Of a DNA stretch of 64,000 nt, positions 56,127-64,000 are shown piece after piece (the stretch's first letter is position 1; every line of letters begins with the position of its first letter). The notes beneath the pieces were generated by a model. The model was not told the DNA's origin and did not search any database. It saw only the letters and a program-made list of their open reading frames with translations. The translations under genes and the position numbers were made by a program. The DNA is from Rheinheimera sediminis (GTDB lineage Bacteria > Pseudomonadota > Gammaproteobacteria > Enterobacterales > Alteromonadaceae): NCBI RefSeq assembly GCF_004005375.1, contig NZ_RZUF01000001.1, positions 181,700 through 245,699 on the forward strand, read 5' to 3'.

Positions 56127-56990
56127 TCAAGGTGAAAGCTGTGCTGATTCAGGCTGTGGCAGCTGCCAGTCATGCCATACAGGGGTTACATCATCGGTAA
56201 AATACAATTGACGGCCCAGCTCATTCCATGGCGTTTCCTGATGAAAATCAGAACCAGCAGACGCCGTTAAGCCAAACTTCTGGCACAGCATCCAAACCTG
56301 ACGTTTTTGCACCGGCGTCATTTGTGCAGAAGCCACTTCCATGGCTTTGCCACCAGCGGCGGAAAACTCTTCAGCCAAACGGGTCAACCAACGGCCATTC
56401 AGTTTGTACTTTAAAGGGTGCGCTAAAACAGGAGTGCCGCCTGCGGCTAAAATCCACTGCACAGCCTCTTGCATCGGCACCCAATTATTCGGCACATAGC
56501 CTGTATTGCCGCGGCTTAAGTACTTTTTAAATACAGTGTTCATCGAGCTGGCTTTGCCTATCTGCACCAGATAACGCGCAAAGTGAGTGCGGGTTAAGGC
56601 GGCGCCATTGGCAATTTTTAATACATTTTCCAGCACATCAGGTATTTTATTTTTTTCTAACCGGCGCGCCATCTCTTCGGCCCGCTCTACCCTGCGCTGC
56701 TGCTGAGTGGCTAACTGCTGTAAAAATACCGGACATTGGGTATTGATATGTAAACCAACAATATGAATTTCAAATTCATACCAACTGGTGGAAATCTCCA
56801 CACCCGGGATCAAAGTCAAAGGCAGTTGCTTCTCCACAATAGCGGCGTGGGCTTCGGCTAAACCTGCAATAGTGTCGTGATCGGTAATGGCGAGCACATC
56901 CACCCCTTTGCTGACTGCGCGCTCAACCAATTCAGTTGGGCTTAATACGCCATCTGAGCAATAAGTGTGGCTGTGTAAATCAATTTTCAT
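56127..56990 (-). CDS. rnm: RNase AM / PHP-domain phosphoesterase (YciV)
   Basis: PHP-fold metal-dependent 5'-3' exonuclease that matures the 5' ends of rRNA in E. coli. 287 aa with metal-binding MKIDLHSHTYCSDGVLSPTE, AITDHDTIAGL, PGVEIST, VLAHPLKY and SDFHQE. The yciV-yciO order equals E. coli. It is 69 bp upstream of yciO on the same strand. Confidence 0.9.
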   Translation of the reverse strand: MKIDLHSHTYCSDGVLSPTELVERAVSKGVDVLAITDHDTIAGLAEAHAAIVEKQLPLTLIPGVEISTSWYEFEIHIVGLHINTQCPVFLQQLATQQQRRVERAEEMARRLEKNKIPDVLENVLKIANGAALTRTHFARYLVQIGKASSMNTVFKKYLSRGNTGYVPNNWVPMQEAVQWILAAGGTPVLAHPLKYKLNGRWLTRLAEEFSAAGGKAMEVASAQMTPVQKRQVWMLCQKFGLTASAGSDFHQETPWNELGRQLYFTDDVTPVWHDWQLPQPESAQLSP

Positions 56991-57106
56991 AGCAGGCTAC
57001 CTGACAAAACGGCGGCCATTGTGCCACAGAAAGCCGGTCGCGACCAGAAAGACGCAGCCCCTTCAGCTCTGGCTGTGTTGCTCAGAGCGAAAGAAGGGTT
57101 CTGCTG

Positions 57107-58501
57107 TTAAAGCACCAAACTTAATACAGAACGGCCAGGTAGCTGCAGCGAATAGGGCTGTAACACACCTTTCAGTTGCACATTAAAGGCTTTGGTTTCC
57201 GTTGCAGCATTTTGAATAATCAACGCATATCGGCCATCAGGCCGTTGATAAGCCACATGCCCAATACCCAGTGTCGCTTCAGATCCGATACGAACCGACG
57301 CCGGTGGCACTATTTTACTGGCATGCGCTATCACAAAATAGGCTACATTCAGGCTGACTTTTTGACCGTCAATGGTTATAGCCCCCAAACACTTATTGCA
57401 GCCTCCCTGAGTATGAGGTTGTAACTTCGCATCCGAACTTAAATTCCATTGCAGTACATTACGGGCCCAATGTCGTGGTGCACCTATCATCAAATGTTCC
57501 ATATGCCACATCAGCGAATCACCAAAGTCCGATCCCTCGCCCACCCACTGCTCAGTGAAATAAATGTTTTTATCCGGATGCGCCTTTTTCACTTTATCCA
57601 GCTCAGTAATACTGCCGTTGTATAAATGAAAAGCCGACCCATCAATAAAAACCCTGGCGTCCTGATCATTCAGCACTGTGATTGGGTAATCCACATGATC
57701 GGGATTATGGTCATAAATAATAATTTTGGTCGCAAGTTTAGCCTTGGCAAAGGCCGGTCCCAGATGATTTTTAATAAAGTTGGCTTGAGCCAGAGCAGGC
57801 ATTAACAAACTTGGGTTATTGCCCGGGTGCAGAGGTTCATTTTGTATAGTCACAGCGTCCAGACTAATACCGTGCTGCTGCATTGCCTGCAGGTATTTGA
57901 CAAAATACAACGCATAGCTGCCAAAATGCTCTGGCAGTAATTCTCCGCCTACAGTCGAATTATTGCTTTTCATCCAGACCGGCGGCGACCAGGGGCTGCC
58001 CAGCAGTTTAATCTTCGGATTGATCGCCAGTATTTGTTTGAGCACAGGGATCAGGTATTTTTCGTCCTCCTTGAGAGAAAACTTGTCAAGAGCAGGGTCC
58101 TGCTGGCCAGCAGGCAAATCGTTGTAACTAAAAGGTGCAGGGTCCAGGTCTGAGGCACCTATACTCAGGCGTAAATAACTCACCGCCAATCCTGTTGCAC
58201 CAAACAACTGCTGCAACAACTGCTGACGATTCTCTGCGGTTAGCCCCATCAAATGCATAGCGCTACCGCCGGTCAAGGTATAACCAAAACCATCCATTGG
58301 CTGAAACTTAGTCTGTGCATCCAGTTGCAACACCGGCAGTGTTTTGTTCTGGGGCCGCTGCCATAAGCCAGTGTCAGTGCTGAGTAACTGCTTTTTATCC
58401 GCTGTGGATAAATAGCTCTCACTGACTGCTTGTGCAGAAAAAGGCAAAATAAATACCCACACCAGAGCCAAAAGCTCCAGCTGCTTTTTTACAATTAGCA
58501 T
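57107..58501 (-). CDS. GH30 family glycoside hydrolase, secreted
   Basis: Predicted secreted retaining beta-glycosidase of 464 aa with a signal peptide (FSAQA-VS). The TIM-barrel catalytic acid/base is Glu222 in TIQNEP and the nucleophile Glu317 in YFTEQW. DGFGYTLTGGSA and SPWSPPVWMKSN are further GH30 blocks; the C-terminal 60 residues are a beta domain. GH30 members cut glucosylceramide, beta-1,6-glucan or xylans; the substrate cannot be told. It is cotranscribed with the next two upstream genes. Confidence 0.9.
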   Translation of the reverse strand: MLIVKKQLELLALVWVFILPFSAQAVSESYLSTADKKQLLSTDTGLWQRPQNKTLPVLQLDAQTKFQPMDGFGYTLTGGSAMHLMGLTAENRQQLLQQLFGATGLAVSYLRLSIGASDLDPAPFSYNDLPAGQQDPALDKFSLKEDEKYLIPVLKQILAINPKIKLLGSPWSPPVWMKSNNSTVGGELLPEHFGSYALYFVKYLQAMQQHGISLDAVTIQNEPLHPGNNPSLLMPALAQANFIKNHLGPAFAKAKLATKIIIYDHNPDHVDYPITVLNDQDARVFIDGSAFHLYNGSITELDKVKKAHPDKNIYFTEQWVGEGSDFGDSLMWHMEHLMIGAPRHWARNVLQWNLSSDAKLQPHTQGGCNKCLGAITIDGQKVSLNVAYFVIAHASKIVPPASVRIGSEATLGIGHVAYQRPDGRYALIIQNAATETKAFNVQLKGVLQPYSLQLPGRSVLSLVL

Positions 58502-58513
58502 AAAAAACCTCAG

Positions 58514-60013
58514 TTAATGCGCGGCCAAACCGGCTAAAAAATTTGTATGTGTTGGCATTTTTTCCACACAAGCTGTTATCACTCCTGCTGTCGACGCAGC
58601 AAAATCGCCGATCTGAGCCAGAGTTTTGTTGTCCACCATAGGGTCGTAACGCTCTGGCATCAGGCGCTGCCCTAACAGCACCTGCACCCAGCTGTCTTCG
58701 CGAAATAGCTCATCAGCCACTCGATGTACCCGGCCATAGGCCTGAAAAATATCCAGTTTTTGCTGCAGTGAGTCCGGCACTGTCATCTGCTTTAAATAGC
58801 GCCAGTATTCACTGTCGTCTCGTTCTGTCACCTTGTAATGCGCAATAATAAAATCGCGGATTTGCTCCATTTCCTCTGCAGCCAGCAGGTTGTAATGATC
58901 GGTATTGGCCTGAGCAAAACTGCGGTCAGGAAACAAATTCACCAAACGGGTAATAGCGGTTTGCACCAGATGCAAACTGGTCGACTCCAGAGGTTCCAAA
59001 AAGCCACTGGACAAGCCAATAGCCACACAATTTCCCACCCACATCTGTTTGCGTTTACCCGTGGTAAAGCGGATAAGCCGTGGCTCAGCGCTGTGTTGCG
59101 GCTCCAGCTTCTGCAGCAAGCGTTGTTGCGCCAAATCATCAGAGGCATAAGCCGAGCTAAACACCAAACCATTGCCGGTGCGATGCTGCAGCGGGATACG
59201 CCATTGCCAGCCAAACTCATGAGCAGTAGCGCGGGTATAAGGCGGCAACTCAGAAAGTGCTGCCGAAGGCACAGCCCATGCGCTGTCATTGGGTAACCAA
59301 TGGCTCCAGTCGTCATAGCCCACGCCCATGGTCTGTCCTATCAATAAAGCGCGCAGCCCAGAGCAGTCGATAAACAAATCACCGGCCACTTGCCTGCCAT
59401 CCTCCAACAATAAATGCCGGATATGACCACTGACTGCATCACGCTCCACATGCTTAATCAGGCCTTGGTGACGAATTACCCCACGCTGCTCGCTTAATTT
59501 GCGCAAATACACTGCGTACAAACTAGCGTCAAAATGGTAGGCATAGGCAATTTCACTGACAGGCGATTTCGGCTTAGTGGGGTCTGCTGGCATAAACTTA
59601 TGCTGCTGCGCCATCTGACTGGCAATACAGTAGTGCTCAAAAGGCAAAGCCTGCCCTTGCTGCTTCAGCTTTAACCAGTACTGATAAAAACTCAGCCACT
59701 CCCATTGCCGGCCTAAAGCGCCAAACGCATGAAAATAACTGTCGCCTTTTTGCCCCCAGTTAACAAACTCAATACCTAGTTTAAAGGTGGCGCCTGTTGC
59801 GCGAATAAACTCCTGCTCATCTATTCCACATAAATGGTTGTATAACTTAATGGCAGGAATAGTGGCCTCCCCAACCCCTACAGTGCCAATCTGTTCAGAT
59901 TCAACCAGTTCAATCCGATAACGCTGCCCTGTCAGTTTCGCCAGTAAGGCCGCGCTCATCCAACCGGATGAGCCGCCTCCGACGATCACAATGGTCTGAA
60001 TAGGTTCAAGCAT
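58514..60013 (-). CDS. Tryptophan-halogenase-like flavoprotein
   Basis: FAD-dependent family of tryptophan 7-halogenase (499 aa). Dinucleotide motif IVGGGSSGWMSAALL (residues 10-24), VGVGEATIP, Lys78 in GATFKLGIEF (equal to the catalytic Lys79 of PrnA), the WxWxIP motif as GWQWRIPL, and GFLEPLESTS, which contains the catalytic Glu region. All catalytic landmarks are present, so a halogenase chemistry is possible, but family members in TonB/glycosidase loci have no proven product. It lies 15 bp after the receptor and 12 bp before GH30. Confidence 0.88.
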   Translation of the reverse strand: MLEPIQTIVIVGGGSSGWMSAALLAKLTGQRYRIELVESEQIGTVGVGEATIPAIKLYNHLCGIDEQEFIRATGATFKLGIEFVNWGQKGDSYFHAFGALGRQWEWLSFYQYWLKLKQQGQALPFEHYCIASQMAQQHKFMPADPTKPKSPVSEIAYAYHFDASLYAVYLRKLSEQRGVIRHQGLIKHVERDAVSGHIRHLLLEDGRQVAGDLFIDCSGLRALLIGQTMGVGYDDWSHWLPNDSAWAVPSAALSELPPYTRATAHEFGWQWRIPLQHRTGNGLVFSSAYASDDLAQQRLLQKLEPQHSAEPRLIRFTTGKRKQMWVGNCVAIGLSSGFLEPLESTSLHLVQTAITRLVNLFPDRSFAQANTDHYNLLAAEEMEQIRDFIIAHYKVTERDDSEYWRYLKQMTVPDSLQQKLDIFQAYGRVHRVADELFREDSWVQVLLGQRLMPERYDPMVDNKTLAQIGDFAASTAGVITACVEKMPTHTNFLAGLAAH

Positions 60014-60028
60014 TGTGTCGTCCTTCTA

Positions 60029-62788
60029 CTAGAGCTTGTAACTGACGCCCAGCAGGAACTGCCGGCCGTATTCTTCATAGACTTCAGGGAAATAACTACC
60101 ACCGCCCTGCAGCGTATTGAGCCTGGTGGTGTAAGGCGAGTTGGTCAGGTTGTTCACCTGCATCAGCAAAGTGATACCATCAAAACGGCCTTGATCAAAG
60201 CTGTAACTCAGCTGTGCATCCACTTGTTTATCCGCCAGCACTTCGGTGTAACCACGGGTCGCAAACAGCTGCACTACTTCGCCACGGAACTCAGAGCGAT
60301 AGCGTTGACTGACCCTGGCTGAGAAACCGTTTTGCTCAAAGTACAGCGTTAAATCACGCACCTTGTCTGATAAACCCGGCAACTTACTTGAAGTTCCAGG
60401 GCCATCAGGCTCAATACTCGAATCCGACCAGGACTGGCTGCCAATAAAGCCAAAACCTTCTAATGCAGATACATAGTTGCCAATATCAATGGACATACTC
60501 AGCTCCAGGCCTTTGATATTGCCGCCCTGGCCATTGGCCGGACGACTCATATTGCCAATAGGGCTGATAGGCTCAATGGTGGAGTTATTCGGCGCGTTGG
60601 AAAAATCAAAGTCAAAATTCTGGGTGTAGATATAGCTATCCAGCTTTTTATAAAAAGCACCAGCAGCTATATAAGTGCTGCCATCCAGATAGGCTTCGTA
60701 AGTTAAATCCAACGCTTTAGCACGCCATGGTTCTAGTTCAGGGTTACCACTGCTGCCGCTCCAGCGCCGTGAATCCACGCCAACACCAGCGGTAATACTG
60801 GCGCGCATTTCATCCATCCGTGGCCTTGCCATGGTTTTACCCGCAGCAAAACGGACAAACTGATCCTCCAGCACTTCCAGACTCAGGTTCAGCGCCGGTA
60901 ACACATCTGTATAAGAAGCACCGGTTTCTACCTGCACTAAAGTGGCAGGATTATCCGGATCATAATCACTGGCAAGGTAACCGCTGGACAGCTGATCGGT
61001 TTGCACCACTTGGGTACCAAAGTTGCCTTTGAGCGCTAAACCAAAAACTTCGGTATCCAGATTCATCCGCAAATAGCTGGTCAGCACTTCCTCATCTACA
61101 CCCCAGGCCTTATTCCATCTGTTGGTGTCTAAAATAGGTTTGATATCGTAGTAGCGGGCTACTGTGGGTAAAATGTCGTACGAAATCACGCCAGGAATAC
61201 CAGCAAAAGCTAAAGAGGTTGGGCGCACCAGCAAGGACGGATCCACAGCAACAGGAGTTCTGTCGTTTTTAAGGAATAAATCATTGTCGTCCACCACTTT
61301 ATCTTTGGTACGTTTGATAAAGTTCAGGCCAAAATCAAGAGAACTAAAGCTATCGCCCAAGGCTGAGCCGGTTAAATCATAACGGCCGCTGGCTTCAGCT
61401 TCACGCACCTGCTCTTTGACATGAGGAAAACGAATAGAGCCATCGTGACCCCAACCTCCCCAGGGAGCAGGGTCGCTTAATTGCACCTGATTAACATCGG
61501 TATAATCTGTCGCTGGGCTGTAGGTGGGGAAACCGCGCGGCACCAAATCAAAAGCTATAGAATCAAAGCCGCCATTGTTGATACCAGCGTAAGTTTCCAG
61601 TACCTGCTCATCACGCTCAGAGCCTGAATAGGATAAATCCAGCTCCAGAGTCCAGCGGTCTTGCTTGTAACTGGTATTCCAACCTATGGCTTTGAGTTCA
61701 TCTTCGCGAGTGTTGTTGTCGTTTCTCAGCACAGGTCGCAGATTGGTTGCGGTGCCACTTTGAACCACTTTAGTGCCACCAAACTCAGTGAAAGTCGGAT
61801 TTTCAAACTGCATGCCATCGCCTGTCCACTGATTGGTGAACCACATCACGCCACGCATAATTTCGTCTTGTTCAAACCTGGAATAATAAGTATCTATAGT
61901 GCTGTGCAGTTGATCATTAGGTTTGTACTCGAACACCGCCATCACACCATCGCGCACCTGACTGCGGGCTACTGCTGTCACCTCCTGCCCTACTAAACCC
62001 AAAGCATCGTCATTCTCTGTGCCTTCTAAAGCAGACTCTACCGTATTCCACTCCCAGGCCTTGTAGTGCTTCACCTGAGTGGGCGTATCCATATGGGCAA
62101 AACCCACAGCCACACCTATGGTGTCATCAGCAAACTGGTCAATATAAGACAAGCTACCGCGCCAGCCATTGGCTGAAACTTCAGGATGCATTTGCTCAAT
62201 AGAGCTTTTTTCGCCCCGCAGGTTGAGCACCACTGTTTGCTCACCATGAGTTAAAGGCCGAATGGTGCGCATATCCACAGTACCGGACAAGCCCATACCC
62301 GCTATGGCTAAATCTGAAGATTTATACACTACAGCGCCATTAATCAGCTCAGACGGATACTGGTCGTATTCCACAGCTCTGTTATCACCAGCGCTGGCTT
62401 GCTGCCGGCCATTTAAAGTGGTGGTGGAAAAATCCGGCGCCAGACCCCGAATTGAAATCACCTGCACCCGGCCATTCACTCTTTGTCCGGCTAAACCGGG
62501 TAAACGGGTCAGGGATTCGGCAATACTCTGGTCAGGTAACTTACCTATATCTTCAGCAGAGACAGCTTCAACAATAGAGCTTTCATTCTTTTTGATATCA
62601 ATAGTAGTTTCCATGCTGCGGCGAATGCCCATCACAGAAATCACTTCAATTTGTTCATCAGCCTGCGGCTTTGTTTGCGTATTAGTTTCAGCTTGCTGAG
62701 CCATCGCCAGCGACGGCAGCAATGTTACGCCAACAGCCAGACCTAAGATCTGTTGAATGGCACTGCCTAACTTGGTTTTTTTCATCAT
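60029..62788 (-). CDS. TonB-dependent receptor (TonB-Xanth-Caul type)
   Basis: Outer-membrane receptor of 919 aa, the TIGR01782 type common in glycan-using proteobacteria. Signal peptide ends LAMAQQ, then the TonB box region (EQIEVISVMGIRRSMETT), plug (SSIVEAVSAEDIGKLPDQSIAESLTRLPG, ISIRGLAPDFSTTTLNGRQQAS) and a long barrel ending GRQFLLGVSYKL. GGAAGG is near the ATG at 62788. It is the first gene of the three-gene minus-strand unit with the halogenase-like and GH30 genes. Confidence 0.92.
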   Translation of the reverse strand: MMKKTKLGSAIQQILGLAVGVTLLPSLAMAQQAETNTQTKPQADEQIEVISVMGIRRSMETTIDIKKNESSIVEAVSAEDIGKLPDQSIAESLTRLPGLAGQRVNGRVQVISIRGLAPDFSTTTLNGRQQASAGDNRAVEYDQYPSELINGAVVYKSSDLAIAGMGLSGTVDMRTIRPLTHGEQTVVLNLRGEKSSIEQMHPEVSANGWRGSLSYIDQFADDTIGVAVGFAHMDTPTQVKHYKAWEWNTVESALEGTENDDALGLVGQEVTAVARSQVRDGVMAVFEYKPNDQLHSTIDTYYSRFEQDEIMRGVMWFTNQWTGDGMQFENPTFTEFGGTKVVQSGTATNLRPVLRNDNNTREDELKAIGWNTSYKQDRWTLELDLSYSGSERDEQVLETYAGINNGGFDSIAFDLVPRGFPTYSPATDYTDVNQVQLSDPAPWGGWGHDGSIRFPHVKEQVREAEASGRYDLTGSALGDSFSSLDFGLNFIKRTKDKVVDDNDLFLKNDRTPVAVDPSLLVRPTSLAFAGIPGVISYDILPTVARYYDIKPILDTNRWNKAWGVDEEVLTSYLRMNLDTEVFGLALKGNFGTQVVQTDQLSSGYLASDYDPDNPATLVQVETGASYTDVLPALNLSLEVLEDQFVRFAAGKTMARPRMDEMRASITAGVGVDSRRWSGSSGNPELEPWRAKALDLTYEAYLDGSTYIAAGAFYKKLDSYIYTQNFDFDFSNAPNNSTIEPISPIGNMSRPANGQGGNIKGLELSMSIDIGNYVSALEGFGFIGSQSWSDSSIEPDGPGTSSKLPGLSDKVRDLTLYFEQNGFSARVSQRYRSEFRGEVVQLFATRGYTEVLADKQVDAQLSYSFDQGRFDGITLLMQVNNLTNSPYTTRLNTLQGGGSYFPEVYEEYGRQFLLGVSYKL

Positions 62789-62829
62789 ATTGTCTTCCTT
62801 CCCCTGTTGATGCCAACTTTGTTTCTTTT

Positions 62830-62888
62830 ATACCCAAGTCACTTGAAATTGCAGTCAACAAAGCTGCAGTTTCAAGGCCGACGGGTAT
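62830..62888 (-). repeat. ATACCC-family repeat, 59-bp mini form
   Basis: Ends ATACCC and GGGTAT, with AAGTCACTTGAAATTGCAG and GCTGCAGTTTCAAG, i.e. the outer parts of the 120-bp copies without their central hairpin. It lies 42 bp upstream of the receptor start, within the 618-bp gap 62789-63406 that also holds the REP elements below. No operator for the receptor unit was recognised. Confidence 0.75.
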
Positions 62889-63076
62889 TTATGTTGTTAT
62901 GCCAATTTGACCCTACTCCAAGGATCTTTACTTGTCGTTTGAAACAGGTCGAACGCGTTAAAAAAATTCACTTATTAAGGTTCGAATAAAGTCGAACTGC
63001 TGAAATACCCTGGCGGGTTGTGATATGTGATGTGGAAAACCGCACCGACAATTGACTGATATTCATCCGAATTATT

Positions 63077-63161
63077 CTAGGGGTAACCTTTATGGTCGCC
63101 CGCGATATTGAACCAATACCCTCCTTGGTATGTGACGTGGAACACGGGCGGGGGTAAACCC
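63077..63161. repeat. REPIN-like pair 1
   Basis: REP hairpin (CTAGGGGTAACCTTTATGGT, then CGCCCGCG) followed by a facing partial REP (CACGGGCGGGGGTAAACCC). It is preceded by a conserved lead ATTCATCCGAATTATT that also begins the next copy 120 bp later. Confidence 0.75.
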
Positions 63162-63196
63162 AAACCAACAATTAACTGATGTTCATCCGAATTATT

Positions 63197-63291
63197 GTAG
63201 GGGCGACCTTTATGGTCGCCCGCGATATAAAACCAATACCCACCTTGGTATATGACGAGGAAACACGGGCGGGGATAAACCCTGCCCCTAC
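63197..63291. repeat. REPIN-like pair 2
   Basis: Intact REP hairpin GTAGGGGCGACC...GGTCGCCCGCGAT at 63197-63226, facing an inverted REP at 63264-63291 (CACGGGCGGGG...GCCCCTAC). Together with the ATTCATCCGAATTATT lead at 63181 this is a complete REPIN, 116 bp upstream of the RAYT gene. Confidence 0.82.
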
Positions 63292-63406
63292 GATTTGGTT
63301 GTGGTATTGAACCAATTTAAATTGCTGTCGAGAGTATCCAGCGTCTACTAAACTGAGTGAATTAAATCATGATCATTTAGGCAGAATATTTTCACAGGGG
63401 GCGGGG

Positions 63407-63901
63407 ATGCTGAACTCTGTATTACCTCAAAGGCGCACAGGCCGTTTAAAAAACTTTGACTACAGTAACAACGGTTTCTACTTCATCACTTTATGTTGTT
63501 ACAAGCGTTTTTTGCTCTTCGGTGACATTGTCGACCAGCAGATGCAAACCAATGCTCTTGGCTGCGTTGTAGCTCTGGAATGGCAAAAAGTACCAGAACG
63601 TTTTCCTGCTGTAGAGCTGCATCCATGGGTTCTAATGCCAAATCATTTTCATGCCATTCTCACGCTATCCAACGAGCCAGGGAAAAAACGTACAACCTTA
63701 GGCTCAGTGGTTGGCTCTTTTAAATCTTTATCCCAAAAAGCGATTCGTGGTGAATTTGGTCAAAATACTCCGCATCTTTGGCAGCGCGGCTACTATGACC
63801 ATGTGATTCGTAATGACGAGGCTTATCAGCATATAGCTAACTATGTTCAAACCAATCCTCAACGCTGGCAAGCGGACTATTTTAACGTTCAAGGCCGATG
63901 A
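63407..63901 (+). CDS. REP-associated tyrosine transposase (RAYT)
   Basis: Y1-type HUH single-strand transposase-like protein of 164 aa, the kind that mobilises REP elements. NNGFYFITLCCYKR opens the domain; the metal motif is HFH at residues 80-82 in LMPNHFHAIL, and the catalytic tyrosine is Tyr129/130 in WQRGYYDHVIR. AYQHIANYVQTNPQRW is the C-terminal block. It is flanked by REPINs on the left and a REP on the right, as RAYT genes normally are. No truncation is visible. Confidence 0.92.
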   Translation: MLNSVLPQRRTGRLKNFDYSNNGFYFITLCCYKRFLLFGDIVDQQMQTNALGCVVALEWQKVPERFPAVELHPWVLMPNHFHAILTLSNEPGKKRTTLGSVVGSFKSLSQKAIRGEFGQNTPHLWQRGYYDHVIRNDEAYQHIANYVQTNPQRWQADYFNVQGR

Positions 63902-63958
63902 TTTTTTTCTGAGGTCAATCTGAACCGCAGGCTGGGGTATGTGGTGTAGAAGCCCAAA

Positions 63959-64000
63959 CCAACAATTAACTGATATTCATCCGAATTACTGTAGGGGCGA
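63959..64000 (+). repeat. REP element cut by the window end
   Basis: ACCAACAATTAACTGATATT and ATTCATCCGAATTACTGTAG repeat the lead and start of the REPs at 63061 and 63181, with GTAGGGGCGA reaching the last base. It flanks the RAYT gene on its 3' side. Confidence 0.75.

Noticed and set aside
58514..60013. Halogenated natural-product cluster
   Set aside because: No biosynthetic genes such as NRPS, PKS or a flavin reductase are adjacent; the neighbours are a glycosidase and a receptor.

Overview
The window reads as an ordinary chromosomal segment of a gammaproteobacterium of the Rheinheimera/Alishewanella type (Alteromonadales-Chromatiaceae border). The inference rests on protein resemblance and gene order: bamC-dapA-gcvR-bcp, bepA-yfgD, rnm-yciO-scpA-scpB-rluB, a complete ccmABCDEFGHI operon, and TonB-dependent receptors beside glycosidases. 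No rRNA, tRNA, CRISPR array, prophage or integron was seen. Coding density is high. Most ORFs with no product on one strand are shadows of real genes on the other.

Layout. 0.1-2.3 kb: bamC and dapA (minus), divergent from gcvR-bcp. 3.5-6.7 kb: a secreted PQQ-type sugar dehydrogenase followed after 16 bp by a receptor closely resembling PqqU/YncD, the PQQ importer. 7-10.5 kb: bepA, an ArsC-like protein, wrbA, a DUF2069 membrane protein and a LON-domain protein. 10.5-14 kb: divergent queE/queC, then metR with a MetJ-like operator, then cysB. 14-20.5 kb: a soluble histidine kinase, a membrane-anchored coiled-coil protein, topA and astB, with topA bracketed by inverted pairs of a roughly 120-bp repeat. 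20.7-27.2 kb: a dicarboxylate-type symporter, tpm, sohB, a VolA-like lipoprotein lipase and yciK. 27.3-36 kb: galU, can, a thioesterase, purU, trmO, a kelch protein and proS. 36-41 kb: a TetR regulator, mlaA, a second kelch protein and a POT peptide transporter. 41-48 kb: the cytochrome c maturation operon (minus). 48-51 kb: an orphan FliK-like/FlhB-like pair split by nested repeats. 51-57 kb: an aspartate-racemase-type enzyme, rluB, scpB, scpA, yciO and rnm. 57-62.8 kb: a GH30 glycosidase, a tryptophan-halogenase-like flavoprotein and a TonB receptor, forming a probable glycan-use locus. 63-64 kb: a RAYT (Y1 HUH) transposase between REP elements.

The most distinctive content is the intergenic repeats. 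Four classes recur: (i) a 228-bp MITE with 17-bp terminal inverted repeats and 6-bp target duplications, in four copies, two intact and two internally deleted; (ii) perfect or near-perfect palindromes of 55-60 bp with TGGGG ends, all four lying 2-16 bp past a stop codon; (iii) an ATACCC-ended repeat of about 120 bp, with a 59-bp mini form and a 127-bp form that carries a REP hairpin and is tandemly triplicated between scpB and scpA; (iv) REP/REPIN hairpins around the RAYT gene.

The strongest functional hypotheses are a PQQ import-plus-use operon and an accessory FliK/FlhB-like pair. Both rest on sequence recognition by eye and have not been tested by database search.
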